64,000 nucleotides of DNA, from positions 19,448-83,447 of the IMG/VR virus record IMGVR_UViG_3300010938_000012; one strand, written 5' to 3'. The notes below the pieces were generated by a model. That model saw only the letters and a program-made list of their open reading frames with translations. It did no database searches and was not told the DNA's origin. The stretch is from a virus. Positions 26,010 through 34,821 of this stretch are shown here, piece by piece (the first letter of the stretch is position 1; every line of letters starts with the position of its first letter). The translations under genes and the position numbers were made by a program.

Positions 26010-27086
26010 TCATAATCGTTCGCATTCGGGTTCGATCTGTTTCCAAATGTGTTTAGAGCAATCCTTGTCGTTAAACATAGAAAACACAGCGCTGCGATGA
26101 GGATATTTGGAGATACGCTCTGCAAATGCTTTCCTCGCGTCGTGTTCTGACAACCCGTGCAAGTTTATCATATTGTCGTAGAAACGTTTTTCTATTAAAT
26201 ATCTTGAACGAATATCGGCCTCAAGGTCGGCATACTCTTTTCTCAAGGACTCTTCGTATTCGTGAACCTTTTCATAGAACTCGTCAGGCACGTCGCCGAG
26301 TATAGATGAAACCGGTTCGCCGTTGGCCAATGCTTGCCATATTGAGCGAGTAGAAAGGTTCGTCATTTGACGGTGCAGTTTGATATACTCCTCAAACTTT
26401 ATCTTACAACGCTGTCCGTTAGAAAACCTGACCACAAACCCTTCTGCGTTTTTCCAGTTCAGTTCCTTGATTTTTTTCCAGTCGAGGCCGTCAAACTTTT
26501 TGACAATTGGAACGGAGTCAAACAGCAGGCCGTCAGTCGCATAGTTTAAAGAAAGTTCTTTTCCGTCTTGGAAACAGCCAGTAGCCACTAAATCACATAC
26601 TGGGTACGAAACTACAATCTGCTCAAATCCGATCAACTCAAAGCAAAAAGTAACATTTTTGAGTTGCAGATGGCGCAGGTATTTCTCAAACTTTGGATAC
26701 TTTTCATCCAACAGTCTCTTGGCCTCAAGTGCATGAGGAGAGGTAAACGAGCCGCGAGACGCAACAATCATTTGACCACCATACCAGAACACGAGTATGA
26801 GCGAACCGTCCAACTTCTCGAATACTTCAAAGTCGTCAGTTGCTTCGTGCTTCTCCTCTTCCATGTTGAAGAATCGGTCAAAAGATTTAGCTACAACTTC
26901 ATAATTGGAGTTGTAAACTAAGGCTCTGTATTTAAGCAAATTTTCATCCCACAGATTTTCATAAGTTACTTTTTCAGAGTAATTTATGATTTTCAAGTCC
27001 AGTGTTGGATGAGTTTGTATTCTTACTAACCCTTGTTCTTGATACTTTTGCTCAAGTTCTTTTGTGATAAGTTTATTCGCATCCAT
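26010..27086 (-). CDS. RNA ligase, T4 Rnl1 type
   Basis: 358 residues, near T4 Rnl1 (374). The nucleotidyl-lysine motif I is KLDGS (Lys91), followed by SFTSPHA, FCFELIG (motif III/IIIa), EGFVVRFSNG (motif IV) and KIKF (motif V), all in order. In T4 this enzyme reseals host tRNAs cut by anticodon nucleases. Its 5' end overlaps a LAGLIDADG fragment. With the CCA enzyme upstream in the same direction of study it suggests tRNA repair or RNA processing. Confidence 0.85.
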   Translation of the reverse strand: MDANKLITKELEQKYQEQGLVRIQTHPTLDLKIINYSEKVTYENLWDENLLKYRALVYNSNYEVVAKSFDRFFNMEEEKHEATDDFEVFEKLDGSLILVFWYGGQMIVASRGSFTSPHALEAKRLLDEKYPKFEKYLRHLQLKNVTFCFELIGFEQIVVSYPVCDLVATGCFQDGKELSLNYATDGLLFDSVPIVKKFDGLDWKKIKELNWKNAEGFVVRFSNGQRCKIKFEEYIKLHRQMTNLSTRSIWQALANGEPVSSILGDVPDEFYEKVHEYEESLRKEYADLEADIRSRYLIEKRFYDNMINLHGLSEHDARKAFAERISKYPHRSAVFSMFNDKDCSKHIWKQIEPECERL

Positions 27087-27487
27087 TTTAAATTGTATAG
27101 TAGTTGAACTGGAAGGTTGAACTTCTTACTTAACTCAGACAGTGAGTATGTACTTGAGACATCTAATTTCAGAACTCTGTCATAAACTTTTTTAGTAGAA
27201 AGTTGTGTTTTATAGAGTAGGTACGATTTAGCAATATGTCTGTATTTCCCACGAGGGTATATTGGATTTTTGTAAATCATATTGGACACTTTAAAAGCCT
27301 TGACTCCACTGAATGTAAGTTGGTGTAACTTATTTTTAATGTTGCTTATGTGTCCTTTTATAGGAAGCCTGTCGTTGACAGCACAAATAAACTCCATAGT
27401 TCCAACTACTGACAAGTGTAAGCAATAAGTTCCATTACCATTGTTGTATATCCCTATACGTCCATCCCCTTCAATATACCCTTGCAA
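27026..27487 (-). CDS. LAGLIDADG homing endonuclease fragment
   Basis: FLQGYIEGDGRIGIYNNGNG is one LAGLIDADG helix plus the first beta strands. The frame is open back to the TGA at 27545 with sensible residues (TLPTFASDEQFFSF) but has no ATG/GTG there; TTG 27487 is the only clear start. The C terminus ends in a helix-turn-helix-like stretch (YSLSELSKKFNLPVQLLY) and runs 60 bases into the RNA ligase gene. Probably a mobile element remnant inserted upstream of the ligase. Confidence 0.6.
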   Translation of the reverse strand: MQGYIEGDGRIGIYNNGNGTYCLHLSVVGTMEFICAVNDRLPIKGHISNIKNKLHQLTFSGVKAFKVSNMIYKNPIYPRGKYRHIAKSYLLYKTQLSTKKVYDRVLKLDVSSTYSLSELSKKFNLPVQLLYNLKWMRINLSQKNLSKSIKNKG

Positions 27488-27544
27488 AAAAGAAAAGAAC
27501 TGTTCATCTGATGCAAATGTAGGAAGTGTGTATGTATAGGTCTT

Positions 27545-27754
27545 TCATGTTGTATCTGTATTTTGTCTTGTTTTGAGCGGGAAGTTAGTCAGCTCAAAGA
27601 GGTAAACATCGCCAGAGTATGTTCGCCCATTGCTCGTGTGCGCCGCTTCGCACATCTTCTGGATGCTACCTCCAAAGAACAGTTTGTCGCCGATTTCCGC
27701 AAAGGCAACAAAGTGCTTACCGAAGGTTCGGTTTTTAGTGGTTGACGGTTTCAT
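27545..27754 (-). CDS. Hypothetical small protein
   Basis: 69 residues (MKPSTTKNRTFGKHFVAFAE). Gly and aromatic rich. Its TGA at 27545 is in the same frame as the LAGLIDADG fragment, so the endonuclease may have inserted within or just after it. Start overlaps the upstream stop. Confidence 0.5.
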   Translation of the reverse strand: MKPSTTKNRTFGKHFVAFAEIGDKLFFGGSIQKMCEAAHTSNGRTYSGDVYLFELTNFPLKTRQNTDTT

Positions 27755-27897
27755 TTTTTAAAGATTTGAAGGGGCCAAGTAAGTGCTTTTATAAAAATTC
27801 CATCAAACTCGCCGTAGTCTGACATCATTGCTTGTATTGGTAGTGAGACAATGAACCCAGCGAACCAGACATACGCTGCTATTGTTAGGATGTTCAT
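27751..27897 (-). CDS. 48-residue membrane protein
   Basis: MNILTIAAYVWFAGFIVSLP forms one membrane helix, followed by a short polar part ending FKK. Its stop TGA overlaps the next ATG, the coupling common in this region. Confidence 0.5.
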   Translation of the reverse strand: MNILTIAAYVWFAGFIVSLPIQAMMSDYGEFDGIFIKALTWPLQIFKK

Positions 27898-28031
27898 ATT
27901 TCTGATTTAGGACGTGCAACAATTGTGAATGATGGAAAAAAGATAAGGTCTCAGTCCATACGAACCAAGCCCTACCATACGAATATAACCCCCAAAAACG
28001 GAATAAAATATTTAAAATTTTTCATAACTGT

Positions 28032-28877
28032 TTAGATATGGAAGTCGATTGCGGTAATAAGAGAGTTGTAGTGAATTTTGTCCCAGATTGCGTAAAAGGT
28101 TTCCGTCCAATTTTCGTCCTCGTCCTTTGAAATACCGAACCAGCCCATTCGACCTTTTTGAATCCACTCCCCGTTGATGACAATAACATGCGGAACAAAA
28201 GATTCACGTGCGCGAATTTCCGCATACTGTTCAGCCGTCAGGTCGTTGAAATCTTCAAGGTCAAACTCCCAAGTATTTAAGAGGTCTCGCTGAAATTGCG
28301 TCAATTCTTTGTTTGACTGAGCCTTTTGTAAGGCGAGCAGTGCTGGCTGGTTGTGGTACACTTTTCCTCTTTCGCCGAGGTTATCGATGTGAAACAAGTC
28401 TTTCCACAAGGTTTCTACCTTTGGGATTTTACCATCAGGGAAGCAATTAGCAACAGTGTTGTAGTAATTGATAGCCTTTTCGTAAGATTTCGTTGTCATG
28501 GCCTTTAAGTCAATGTCGCGCTTGCGACACACGTTTGCTTTCTTTCCGTTTTTGAGCGTAAAGTAGCCGTCCCATCGTCCGCCAACTTCGTACCAGTCCC
28601 ATTTTGAATCCGGGTTATAAGTTGACCAATTCTCCCAAACACCTTGTTCATTGGGCTTCCAATCATTTCCGTTCCAGTCTTCGCCGTGTTCGGCGTAAAG
28701 TTGCTCAAATGTTTGGTTTGAGAGTCCGTACTCTTCTTGGTAGTGTTTTACGAACATGGCCTTTTCTTCTTCGGAAACAGTGCCAGTGATGTAAGGTTCA
28801 ACACCAATACGTTCATCGTACTTTTCAAGTTGGCTTTGTACGTTTGCGCCAACAACAAGTCCTACAAAGTGAGACAT
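28032..28877 (-). CDS. Conserved phage protein of unknown function
   Basis: 281 residues from ATG 28877 (MSHFVGLVVGANV). WDWYEVGGRWDGYFTLKNG is a pattern I recognise from uncharacterised proteins of several large phages. Trp and Asp rich, no membrane segments. No SD; the leader is AT-rich. Confidence 0.6.
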   Translation of the reverse strand: MSHFVGLVVGANVQSQLEKYDERIGVEPYITGTVSEEEKAMFVKHYQEEYGLSNQTFEQLYAEHGEDWNGNDWKPNEQGVWENWSTYNPDSKWDWYEVGGRWDGYFTLKNGKKANVCRKRDIDLKAMTTKSYEKAINYYNTVANCFPDGKIPKVETLWKDLFHIDNLGERGKVYHNQPALLALQKAQSNKELTQFQRDLLNTWEFDLEDFNDLTAEQYAEIRARESFVPHVIVINGEWIQKGRMGWFGISKDEDENWTETFYAIWDKIHYNSLITAIDFHI

Positions 28878-28881
28878 AGCT

Positions 28882-28950
28882 TTAATTGTTCGATTCGTTA
28901 TAGTTTTCCCAGTCACTTTTCGCAGCTTTGCGAAGGATTGAGGGTTTCAT
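28882..28950 (-). CDS. Possible 22-residue peptide
   Basis: ATG 28950 to TAA 28882 (MKPSILRKAAKSDWENYN), four bases upstream of the 281-aa gene. Could be a leader peptide; could be chance. Confidence 0.25.
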   Translation of the reverse strand: MKPSILRKAAKSDWENYNESNN

Positions 28951-29101
28951 TGTTTTAACAACTGTTTACGCCTTTCTCCGAAAAGCCCCTTATAGAGAGG
29001 AATTTGAATTTCCAGATGTTCGCTTTATTTTCGGAGACTTGCCTCAAGGTTCTCTCTGACCACTAATCCGCAAAAATGTGACATATTACAGCGGTTAACA
29101 G

Positions 29102-29236
29102 CTAAGAGTTCATGTCTTCATACCACTCTCTGTCGTATCTGGCAGATTGGCGAAGGTTTTCGCGTTTTACCATTTTTTTGAAGAGGGCCGGGCCAAGAGA
29201 GCTGGCAGCAATGATAAATATTCCTGTTAATAACAT
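29102..29236 (-). CDS. 44-residue membrane protein
   Basis: MLLTGIFIIAASSLGPALF is one membrane helix, followed by a basic and tyrosine-rich tail (KREN, RYDREWYED). Small single-pass proteins of this kind recur across 27-46 kb. Confidence 0.5.
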   Translation of the reverse strand: MLLTGIFIIAASSLGPALFKKMVKRENLRQSARYDREWYEDMNS

Positions 29237-29256
29237 GGTGTTGGTGTGGTTTAAGT

Positions 29257-29397
29257 TTAGTCCGCTTTGCGGACTTTTTTTGTTGAATTAATTCCGCTGT
29301 TGAAGGCGTGATTAAGCATCTGCTTCAACTTTGGGTTTGCGTTACAGCATTTCTGACAGTCGTGGGACAGGGTGAGGAAATGCTGTTCAAGAGTCAT
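29257..29397 (-). CDS. 46-residue Cys-containing protein
   Basis: MTLEQHFLTLSHDCQKCCNA, a helix with C-x-x-CC, possibly metal-binding. The end of the gene forms a perfect GTCCGC/GCGGAC hairpin whose T-run is on the plus strand. Confidence 0.45.
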   Translation of the reverse strand: MTLEQHFLTLSHDCQKCCNANPKLKQMLNHAFNSGINSTKKVRKAD

Positions 29398-29474
29398 CGG
29401 TTTTTACTTTTTTTTTGAAAAACGGCTTGACCTGCTGACCTTACGTTTTCGGCCAAGCACATAAACATCATTAA

Positions 29475-30275
29475 TCAATTCAAGACCTCAAATTCAGCGT
29501 CTTGAACTGTTGCGTATGAGAGTGCCAACTGGAACAACTCTTGGTTGAACTCTATGTCGCGCACCGCAGATGCCATCGGACGGCCTTTGCGCTTCATCCC
29601 GTCCACTTTGAACCCGCCTATGGTACAGGCTTCTTGTACCCTGTTATAGACAACCCACAGGTTGTTCCCCTCGTCTTCTGGGCGAAGGACTTGCGCCACA
29701 CCAGAAACATCGGCAGCGGGCGAAACGGTCTTCCAGCGCAGGGCAATTGCTTGGCGGGTAAATCTCTGGACCTGCTCATCGGACAAGGTTACAGAAGCCA
29801 TTTCTTTCTGCCTGTCCACGGCAATTTTCAAGTTGTCAAGGAAGCCCATGGCAACCTCGAACGCCGCGCTTTCTGGTGTACCCATGTGACGTACAGAGAA
29901 TTGACCAAACTCTTTGGTCGCAATGACCAAACCGTTTGAGCAAATCAAGCGGTAAATGCCGACATAAACCTGCAATCGGCTCGAACCGTCGTATGAGTTG
30001 ACGATAACGACTTCTGGCTTCAACAGGTCGCCGCCGATTTCTACGGCTTCGAGCGCCCTGAGCTTTACAACGTGCTTTCCGCGGCCTTTGTTGTCGGCCT
30101 TTGCAGCACGAGCTTTGCGAACGCTGACGGAAACCAACTCAAACATCCCCAACCGCAGGATGTTGTCCACCAAGGTACGGGTGTCCATTGTTTGATAGTG
30201 TTTGGACATTGCCTTGGAAGTTTGGAGTTCCGGGTTCAGCAGAGATACGTCTGTGGTTGCAAAAACATTGGTCAT
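29475..30275 (-). CDS. DUF932/DUF945-like protein
   Basis: 266 residues from ATG 30275 (MTNVFATTDVSLL). VVIVNSYDGSSRLQVYVGIYRLICSNGLVI (spread over residues 90-120) is the signature of the DUF932 family carried by phages and plasmids. The role of the family is unknown; recombination or anti-restriction has been suggested by context. No SD. Promoter at 30977 likely drives it with the two genes upstream. Confidence 0.75.
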   Translation of the reverse strand: MTNVFATTDVSLLNPELQTSKAMSKHYQTMDTRTLVDNILRLGMFELVSVSVRKARAAKADNKGRGKHVVKLRALEAVEIGGDLLKPEVVIVNSYDGSSRLQVYVGIYRLICSNGLVIATKEFGQFSVRHMGTPESAAFEVAMGFLDNLKIAVDRQKEMASVTLSDEQVQRFTRQAIALRWKTVSPAADVSGVAQVLRPEDEGNNLWVVYNRVQEACTIGGFKVDGMKRKGRPMASAVRDIEFNQELFQLALSYATVQDAEFEVLN

Positions 30276-30286
30276 ATGTTCAACAA

Positions 30287-30649
30287 TTAACAATTAGAAA
30301 TAAACAATTCGAGACGTTTCAGCACGTCGGCCCCCGTATGCCCGTCGAAATACGGGTTTACGTCGTGCGTTTCGATGCCGTCCAAACTCGCCCAAAACTT
30401 TTCAGGCAAATGGAACGTGATCTGTCTCCCTGCTTGCGGCTGGATTCCGCAGACAAACCAGCCTTCCCATTTTTGCCCGTCCGCGTTTCGGGAAGCCCGC
30501 CAAGACTTCGACTTGTGCGCCTGAATTAAGGCGACGAAAAGCAGACACCTTGCCTCGTACAACTCTCCAAAGGTGTGGTAGCCGTCCGAAATCATGTTTC
30601 GGTCAATTTCGGCGGCGGCGATCGCGGCGTTGATTTCGGCTACCGTCAT
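30287..30649 (-). CDS. Conserved phage protein of unknown function
   Basis: 120 residues from ATG 30649, which overlaps the upstream stop as ATGA. SDGYHTFGELYEARCLLFVAL followed by WFVCGI...ITFHLPEKFW is a pattern of a small phage protein family. High GC compared with neighbours. Function unknown. Confidence 0.65.
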   Translation of the reverse strand: MTVAEINAAIAAAEIDRNMISDGYHTFGELYEARCLLFVALIQAHKSKSWRASRNADGQKWEGWFVCGIQPQAGRQITFHLPEKFWASLDGIETHDVNPYFDGHTGADVLKRLELFISNC

Positions 30650-30864
30650 TTCGTTTCTTCGGCCACTACCCGCCCGCCAACGGATTCCCAATCAAAGTCC
30701 GGGCGGCGGCTCTCCCAAACTTCGTAACCGCCTTGGTTCCAGCGGTTGTACCGTATTTTTTGCCACTCGCCGCCGCGCAAACGGCGGTAGATGTAGCCTT
30801 TTGTTGATACCTGTTGTGCGGCTATAATCGCAACCGCAAAAACTGCAACAATAATGTAGGTCAT
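30646..30864 (-). CDS. Single-pass membrane protein
   Basis: 72 residues: a membrane helix (TYIIVAVFAVAIIAAQQV) then a basic soluble part rich in Arg and Trp. First gene after the promoter at 30977. Confidence 0.55.
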   Translation of the reverse strand: MTYIIVAVFAVAIIAAQQVSTKGYIYRRLRGGEWQKIRYNRWNQGGYEVWESRRPDFDWESVGGRVVAEETK

Positions 30865-30976
30865 TTTTTTAAAGTTTAGTTGTTAAAAAATTGACAACCC
30901 CGCTTCGTCGGCTGTGCCTCGAAAACCTCGCACAGCGTCGAAGCGCCGAGTTGTCGTTTGGTTGTGAACGATGGGG

Positions 30977-31007
30977 CAAAGGTACAGACAAGTTAAATAA
31001 GTTGCAA
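30977..31007 (-). promoter_or_regulatory. Bacteroidota-type promoter
   Basis: Minus strand TACCTTTG (30984-30977) and TTG (31007-31005), with 20 nt between. Drives the 30864-29475 gene set. Confidence 0.7.
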
Positions 31008-31086
31008 GATCGTTAACACTTTATTTGAAATTATCCGCCATACCGAGCAGTCCCGGCGTTTACAACAGCATCAGGAAACTTTTCAA

Positions 31087-31398
31087 TCAGTTCCGAAAAA
31101 AATCTTTGAATTGTTCTTTGATTCGGTTGTGTGTGCTAAGAGTATCGACCCAGTTTACGGGAATAGCAAGGTGTCCTAGGTAATCATCACACCAGAACCC
31201 TTTATCAAAGTCAATTTTATCCACTTTGTAGTCATATGTGGAGATGTTGATAAACCCCTCGTCAACGCCTATGTGACACATATCTTCATTCTCGACGTGT
31301 TCAACAACAAGTTTCTCAACAAAAGTCAGGTCTGAATCAAATGTGAATTTTTCCAGTTTTTTGCCGCAATCAGTGCAGTATTTTGCACCTACTCGCAC
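31087..31398 (-). CDS. Zinc-ribbon protein
   Basis: 103 residues from GTG 31398; the frame stays open upstream with FGCENHPDND, so the real start may be earlier. C-x-x-C in YCTDCGKK plus the upstream Cys and His could form a zinc ribbon. The rest is acidic and soluble. Function unknown. Confidence 0.5.
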   Translation of the reverse strand: MRVGAKYCTDCGKKLEKFTFDSDLTFVEKLVVEHVENEDMCHIGVDEGFINISTYDYKVDKIDFDKGFWCDDYLGHLAIPVNWVDTLSTHNRIKEQFKDFFRN

Positions 31399-31512
31399 AT
31401 CGTTGTCTGGGTGATTTTCACATCCGAATTTTAAGGTTTGTGACTATGTATGGACTGGTATCTGAACCAGAGCGCATTTTTAGAGTGATGTTGATACTGA
31501 CATAGTTTTTAT

Positions 31513-32037
31513 TTAAGAGATGAGATAGCGGTAGTGTGGGGCGATAACTGGCACTTCTGCTACGATGGTATATGCCCTAACGGTTTTAGTCCCGTCAGTT
31601 ATTGTCGTGTTGATGTTGACACCGATACTGGAATCTGTCACCGTGATGTTGTGTAGGTTAAGTCCCTTGCGGATGATTCGGTCAGCCAGTTTTTTGATTG
31701 AGTTTTCGTAGTGCGTGATGGCGCGTTTCTCTGACTTTGCGATGTGTTTTTCCAATCCACCACAAACCGCAGAGCGCGCACCCTCCCTCAAACGACGGTA
31801 AGTTCTCGACTCTTTGGTATTGTAGAAATTTTTCGGAAAAGACAAGAACTCGCTACGAGTGCCGACGTTTACAGGACGAGGTTCAAGCCCAAAATATTTG
31901 CACCAATCAACTTCCTTCCACTTCACCATCTGTTCCATACGAGCAAATTCCCGAACAGCATACTGCCTTGTTTTTTCAAGGTAGATGGATTTTAGGCTTT
32001 GTGTGGCCTCGGATAGCTGTTTAACAAGGTTCTTCAT
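31513..32037 (-). CDS. Hypothetical helical protein
   Basis: 174 residues, ATG 32037 (MKNLVKQLSEATQSL). Lys/Arg rich helices in the first 120 residues, then beta strands (ITVTDSSIGVNINTTITDG). Family not recognised. Confidence 0.55.
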   Translation of the reverse strand: MKNLVKQLSEATQSLKSIYLEKTRQYAVREFARMEQMVKWKEVDWCKYFGLEPRPVNVGTRSEFLSFPKNFYNTKESRTYRRLREGARSAVCGGLEKHIAKSEKRAITHYENSIKKLADRIIRKGLNLHNITVTDSSIGVNINTTITDGTKTVRAYTIVAEVPVIAPHYRYLIS

Positions 32038-32117
32038 ATTAATTTGATTTGCGAGTGGTGGTACAATAGTAAGGGAGTGTTATACGCTATGCAAGTCCCT
32101 TGCCAGATGTTAACAAA

Positions 32118-32339
32118 TTATTCACAATTGTGTACAACCTCGCCGTTGTACGATTCTACCCATGCTTGGGTCCCGTTGTTTATGAACAGGCTGTCTCCCA
32201 ACTCATCTACTGTAAGGGTGTGGTTTTCGTCTGCAAACTGGATAGCGTCTTCCAATATATCGAAATGGTATTCGATAACCGGGTCAGACCAGTTGTTGTG
32301 CCAATTCTTGAGATATACCGTGAACATGGTGTGTAACAT
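32118..32339 (-). CDS. Hypothetical small acidic protein
   Basis: 73 residues from ATG 32339 (MLHTMFTVYLKNW); the longer open frame upstream is a shadow of the next gene. Beta-helix pattern with acidic residues (EYHFDILEDAIQFADENH). Function unknown. Confidence 0.5.
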   Translation of the reverse strand: MLHTMFTVYLKNWHNNWSDPVIEYHFDILEDAIQFADENHTLTVDELGDSLFINNGTQAWVESYNGEVVHNCE

Positions 32340-32392
32340 GGTGTGTTGTTTTATGAATGATAGGACAAAAGCGCATTCAAGCACAATACCGC

Positions 32393-33247
32393 TCAATAGT
32401 TGAAATTCTTGATTTGGAGGTTGGTGTTTAGGAACGCTCCAAAGTCTCTCTTGTGGTCGAAGTTGAAGTCCATTGCGAACATCAACTCGTCTGTGATTCC
32501 GTTGATTTTCTCCTTCCAAATTTGGAAAGCAGAGTAAACTGCGGGGGAAAACAGGCTGCTGTCGGAGAATCTGGTGTCGAGTTGTCCTGACAGTTCGTTC
32601 CAAGACTTCAAAGACGGGTTGTTGAAAAATGTTTGAACGCTTTCGTCCAGAGGTACGGTGTTGTTAACCTTGCTTTGGTATTCGCCAATCTTCTCCATGA
32701 TGCGGTCTTTGTAGCGGAGAAGGTTTTTGAGGGCTGTCTCAACCCGTTTGCGTTGTTCGGCGGAGTTGAGCGCATTCCATTCCGACCCGTTCAAAGTGTC
32801 GAGGAATGCGCCGTATGCGTTTGACTCGAACGCCTCGTTCAACGATGCCACATACTTCTCTACCATGTTCTTGTCGAAAGATTGGTCTGCAAGGTCGTTT
32901 TCTACTGAAAGGAAAACCTTGCGAACCAAAGCAACCTTGTTGGCAGTGGGCTGTTCCTCGGAGGGGGCAGCTACAACTTCCGGCCATTTTCGCACACCTT
33001 TTGCGATTTCTGTCATGCCGTATTTTATATTGGCGAGGGACAGGTCATAATATTTGTCCCCAACAGATGTAAGTCCTCTTCTTACACTCTGTTTTAAAGC
33101 ATTCCATTGTGAGATGGACAGTACATACTCTTGTCGGTTTACGTCCGACCCTTCGAGGAGCGCGTAAGCAGCATCAAGGTCGTTTGCTGCGAGGAGATCT
33201 TCAAACTGTTGCATAATGGTCTGTAAGTTATTGGGCGACGTATTCAA
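32393..33247 (-). CDS. Hypothetical helical protein
   Basis: 284 residues, largely helical (IMQQFEDLLAANDLDAAYAL), with no membrane or signal segment. It overlaps the end of the upstream secreted-protein gene by 20 bases. Family not recognised. Confidence 0.6.
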   Translation of the reverse strand: MNTSPNNLQTIMQQFEDLLAANDLDAAYALLEGSDVNRQEYVLSISQWNALKQSVRRGLTSVGDKYYDLSLANIKYGMTEIAKGVRKWPEVVAAPSEEQPTANKVALVRKVFLSVENDLADQSFDKNMVEKYVASLNEAFESNAYGAFLDTLNGSEWNALNSAEQRKRVETALKNLLRYKDRIMEKIGEYQSKVNNTVPLDESVQTFFNNPSLKSWNELSGQLDTRFSDSSLFSPAVYSAFQIWKEKINGITDELMFAMDFNFDHKRDFGAFLNTNLQIKNFNY

Positions 33248-33854
33248 ATTGATATTGACAACCTGCCGGCAAGTAATAAGCGTATGCGCGGCAAAATTCC
33301 GGGTATCTTTGTTTCAATAGAACAGTCGCCTCTCTTGCTTCTGACTTGCCTGTGTACTTTCCGTAGTGGACTACCCAGTAGTCCTTAATCTCTTGTGCGT
33401 TGTTTTGTGCCATTGCCCCATCTGGGAGCTTTGATACAAGACACCCGGCTGGCCGAGAGTTCGGGGGATATACCATTAGCTCCATTCGCACTGTCCAATA
33501 CCCCTCGGTCGGAGCAGCGCTTGCGACGTACACCCTCTTTTGACTTGCTACGACCGTGTCGCGCGACAACTCCCTTACCTGTGCAGAACAGTTGTCCGGG
33601 TCAATGAGGGTTTCTACGACGACCCTTATCTGTTTTTTAATTTCCAGATACTCCGGTGTTGCAGAGATTGTTGGCCGCTTCTCCGTCCCGTAGTATGGTA
33701 GGGCATCGCAGGGGTCTGGCGCGAGCGGAATGTTGAAAGAATGCTCTGCCGGGATTGGGACTCTTTCTGTGATCGCCCCACAGGGAGCAGATGTCTGTTG
33801 TGCTGAAAGCAAGGTGCTGCTAAACAGCAATAAAATCGTCAGCGGTTTGTTCAT
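33228..33854 (-). CDS. Secreted protein with SPOR-like C terminus
   Basis: 208 residues. Signal peptide MNKPLTILLLFSSTLLSAQ. The C-terminal 70 residues (DYWVVHYGKYTGKSEAREA followed by a helix and YAYYLPAGC) have the pattern of a SPOR domain, which binds denuded glycan at division sites. The middle part has no known match. A periplasmic role affecting the host wall is inference. Confidence 0.55.
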   Translation of the reverse strand: MNKPLTILLLFSSTLLSAQQTSAPCGAITERVPIPAEHSFNIPLAPDPCDALPYYGTEKRPTISATPEYLEIKKQIRVVVETLIDPDNCSAQVRELSRDTVVASQKRVYVASAAPTEGYWTVRMELMVYPPNSRPAGCLVSKLPDGAMAQNNAQEIKDYWVVHYGKYTGKSEAREATVLLKQRYPEFCRAYAYYLPAGCQYQFEYVAQ

Positions 33855-34074
33855 TTTTCTTGAACACGTTGTAAACTGTTTTACCTTTTTGTGGGATGTT
33901 GTTTATGCTGTGGATTGTTCCCCTTCCGATAAAAGTATGCCCGTGATAAACATCGGATGTTTCTGATATCAGGTCATACTCGACAATCCTGCCATCTTCG
34001 AGCAGTGCTTTGCGGGATGTTATTTTAACACGGCCCCATTCCCACAGAAGGCCTTTTTCATCTTTGTGAATCAT
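33820..34074 (-). CDS. Hypothetical small beta-rich protein
   Basis: 84 residues (MIHKDEKGLLWEWGRVKITS), beta-strand pattern throughout. Overlaps the secreted-protein gene by 35 bases. Function unknown. Confidence 0.5.
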   Translation of the reverse strand: MIHKDEKGLLWEWGRVKITSRKALLEDGRIVEYDLISETSDVYHGHTFIGRGTIHSINNIPQKGKTVYNVFKKNEQTADDFIAV

Positions 34075-34227
34075 ATTGTGAGTGCTTTTTTAAGTGAAAA
34101 TTAAAGTGTTAGTACCGGTGGTGCTATTTAGGCCGCGACAACAAACCACATTGGGGGTTTTCGTGAGCGCCTGCCGTATGCGCTGTTGTAAACAGGTGGG
34201 CTCAAGTCCAAAAGTCAGTTGTCACTG

Positions 34228-34479
34228 TCATCTGAATATAGGGTGAATTTTTGAAAAAAGGTCGTATGCGATACAACCTCTCCAATTCTCTTTTATCCAA
34301 CTGTCGCCCGTGAGTTTTATGTGCACGAAACGCTCTACATGGGAAAGCGAACAATATCCGCCAAAGAACCACCAGTGAACAACTACCAAAGCAATACCAA
34401 TGTTGCCAGTAAGGTTCATAAACGTTACAGCAATTGTCCAGTGCAGTGCCAGCGTAAAAGCGTACAAAAGGTATCTCAT
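34228..34479 (-). CDS. Two-helix membrane protein
   Basis: 83 residues. Membrane helices at LLYAFTLALHWTIAVTFM and IGIALVVVHWWFFGG. No SD; AT-rich leader. Function unknown. Confidence 0.55.
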   Translation of the reverse strand: MRYLLYAFTLALHWTIAVTFMNLTGNIGIALVVVHWWFFGGYCSLSHVERFVHIKLTGDSWIKENWRGCIAYDLFSKIHPIFR

Positions 34480-34639
34480 ATATTGTTAAATCTATTTTAG
34501 TTCAGAGGGGATAGGCACATTGTGAGCGCGGTGTCAAGTCGTGCCCCGTGTCTGTTGCCCTTCGTCTGAATAGGCAACGTCATATACCCTGCCCTTTCTG
34601 TTTAGAAAAGGGCGAAAGACTAAACCTCGGTTGCCTTTT

Positions 34640-34806
34640 CTAAAGTTTTGTTGTCAGTGTTGCGTACATTACCCAAATCAAAAACAGTGTGTATAGCGCA
34701 TCAAAGACCCCATCAGTCCAATCTGTCCTTCTTTTGGGCGGTTCTGTGCCATCCAGTTCGCAATGGTTGTTCTAACGATCTGAGTTGCCGCAAATACAAT
34801 TACAGC
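34640..34806 (-). pseudogene. Membrane protein gene split by a frame change
   Basis: Two overlapping frames join into one sensible protein: AVIVFAATQIVRTTIANWM, AQNRPK, then in the -1 frame RRTDWTDGVFDALYTLFLIW and MYATLTTKL to TAG 34640. The junction is CCCAAAA (34732-34738), a canonical X-XXY-YYZ -1 slippery site read in the right frame. However the first frame lacks a start codon, so decay is more likely than programmed shifting. Confidence 0.4.
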
Positions 34807-34821
34807 ATAAGTATCATGTCT

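Noticed and set aside
29256-29284. Terminator-like hairpin GTCCGC/GCGGAC with a T-run
   Set aside because: The T-run is on the plus strand, where there are no genes, and the stem is the end of a minus-strand coding frame.
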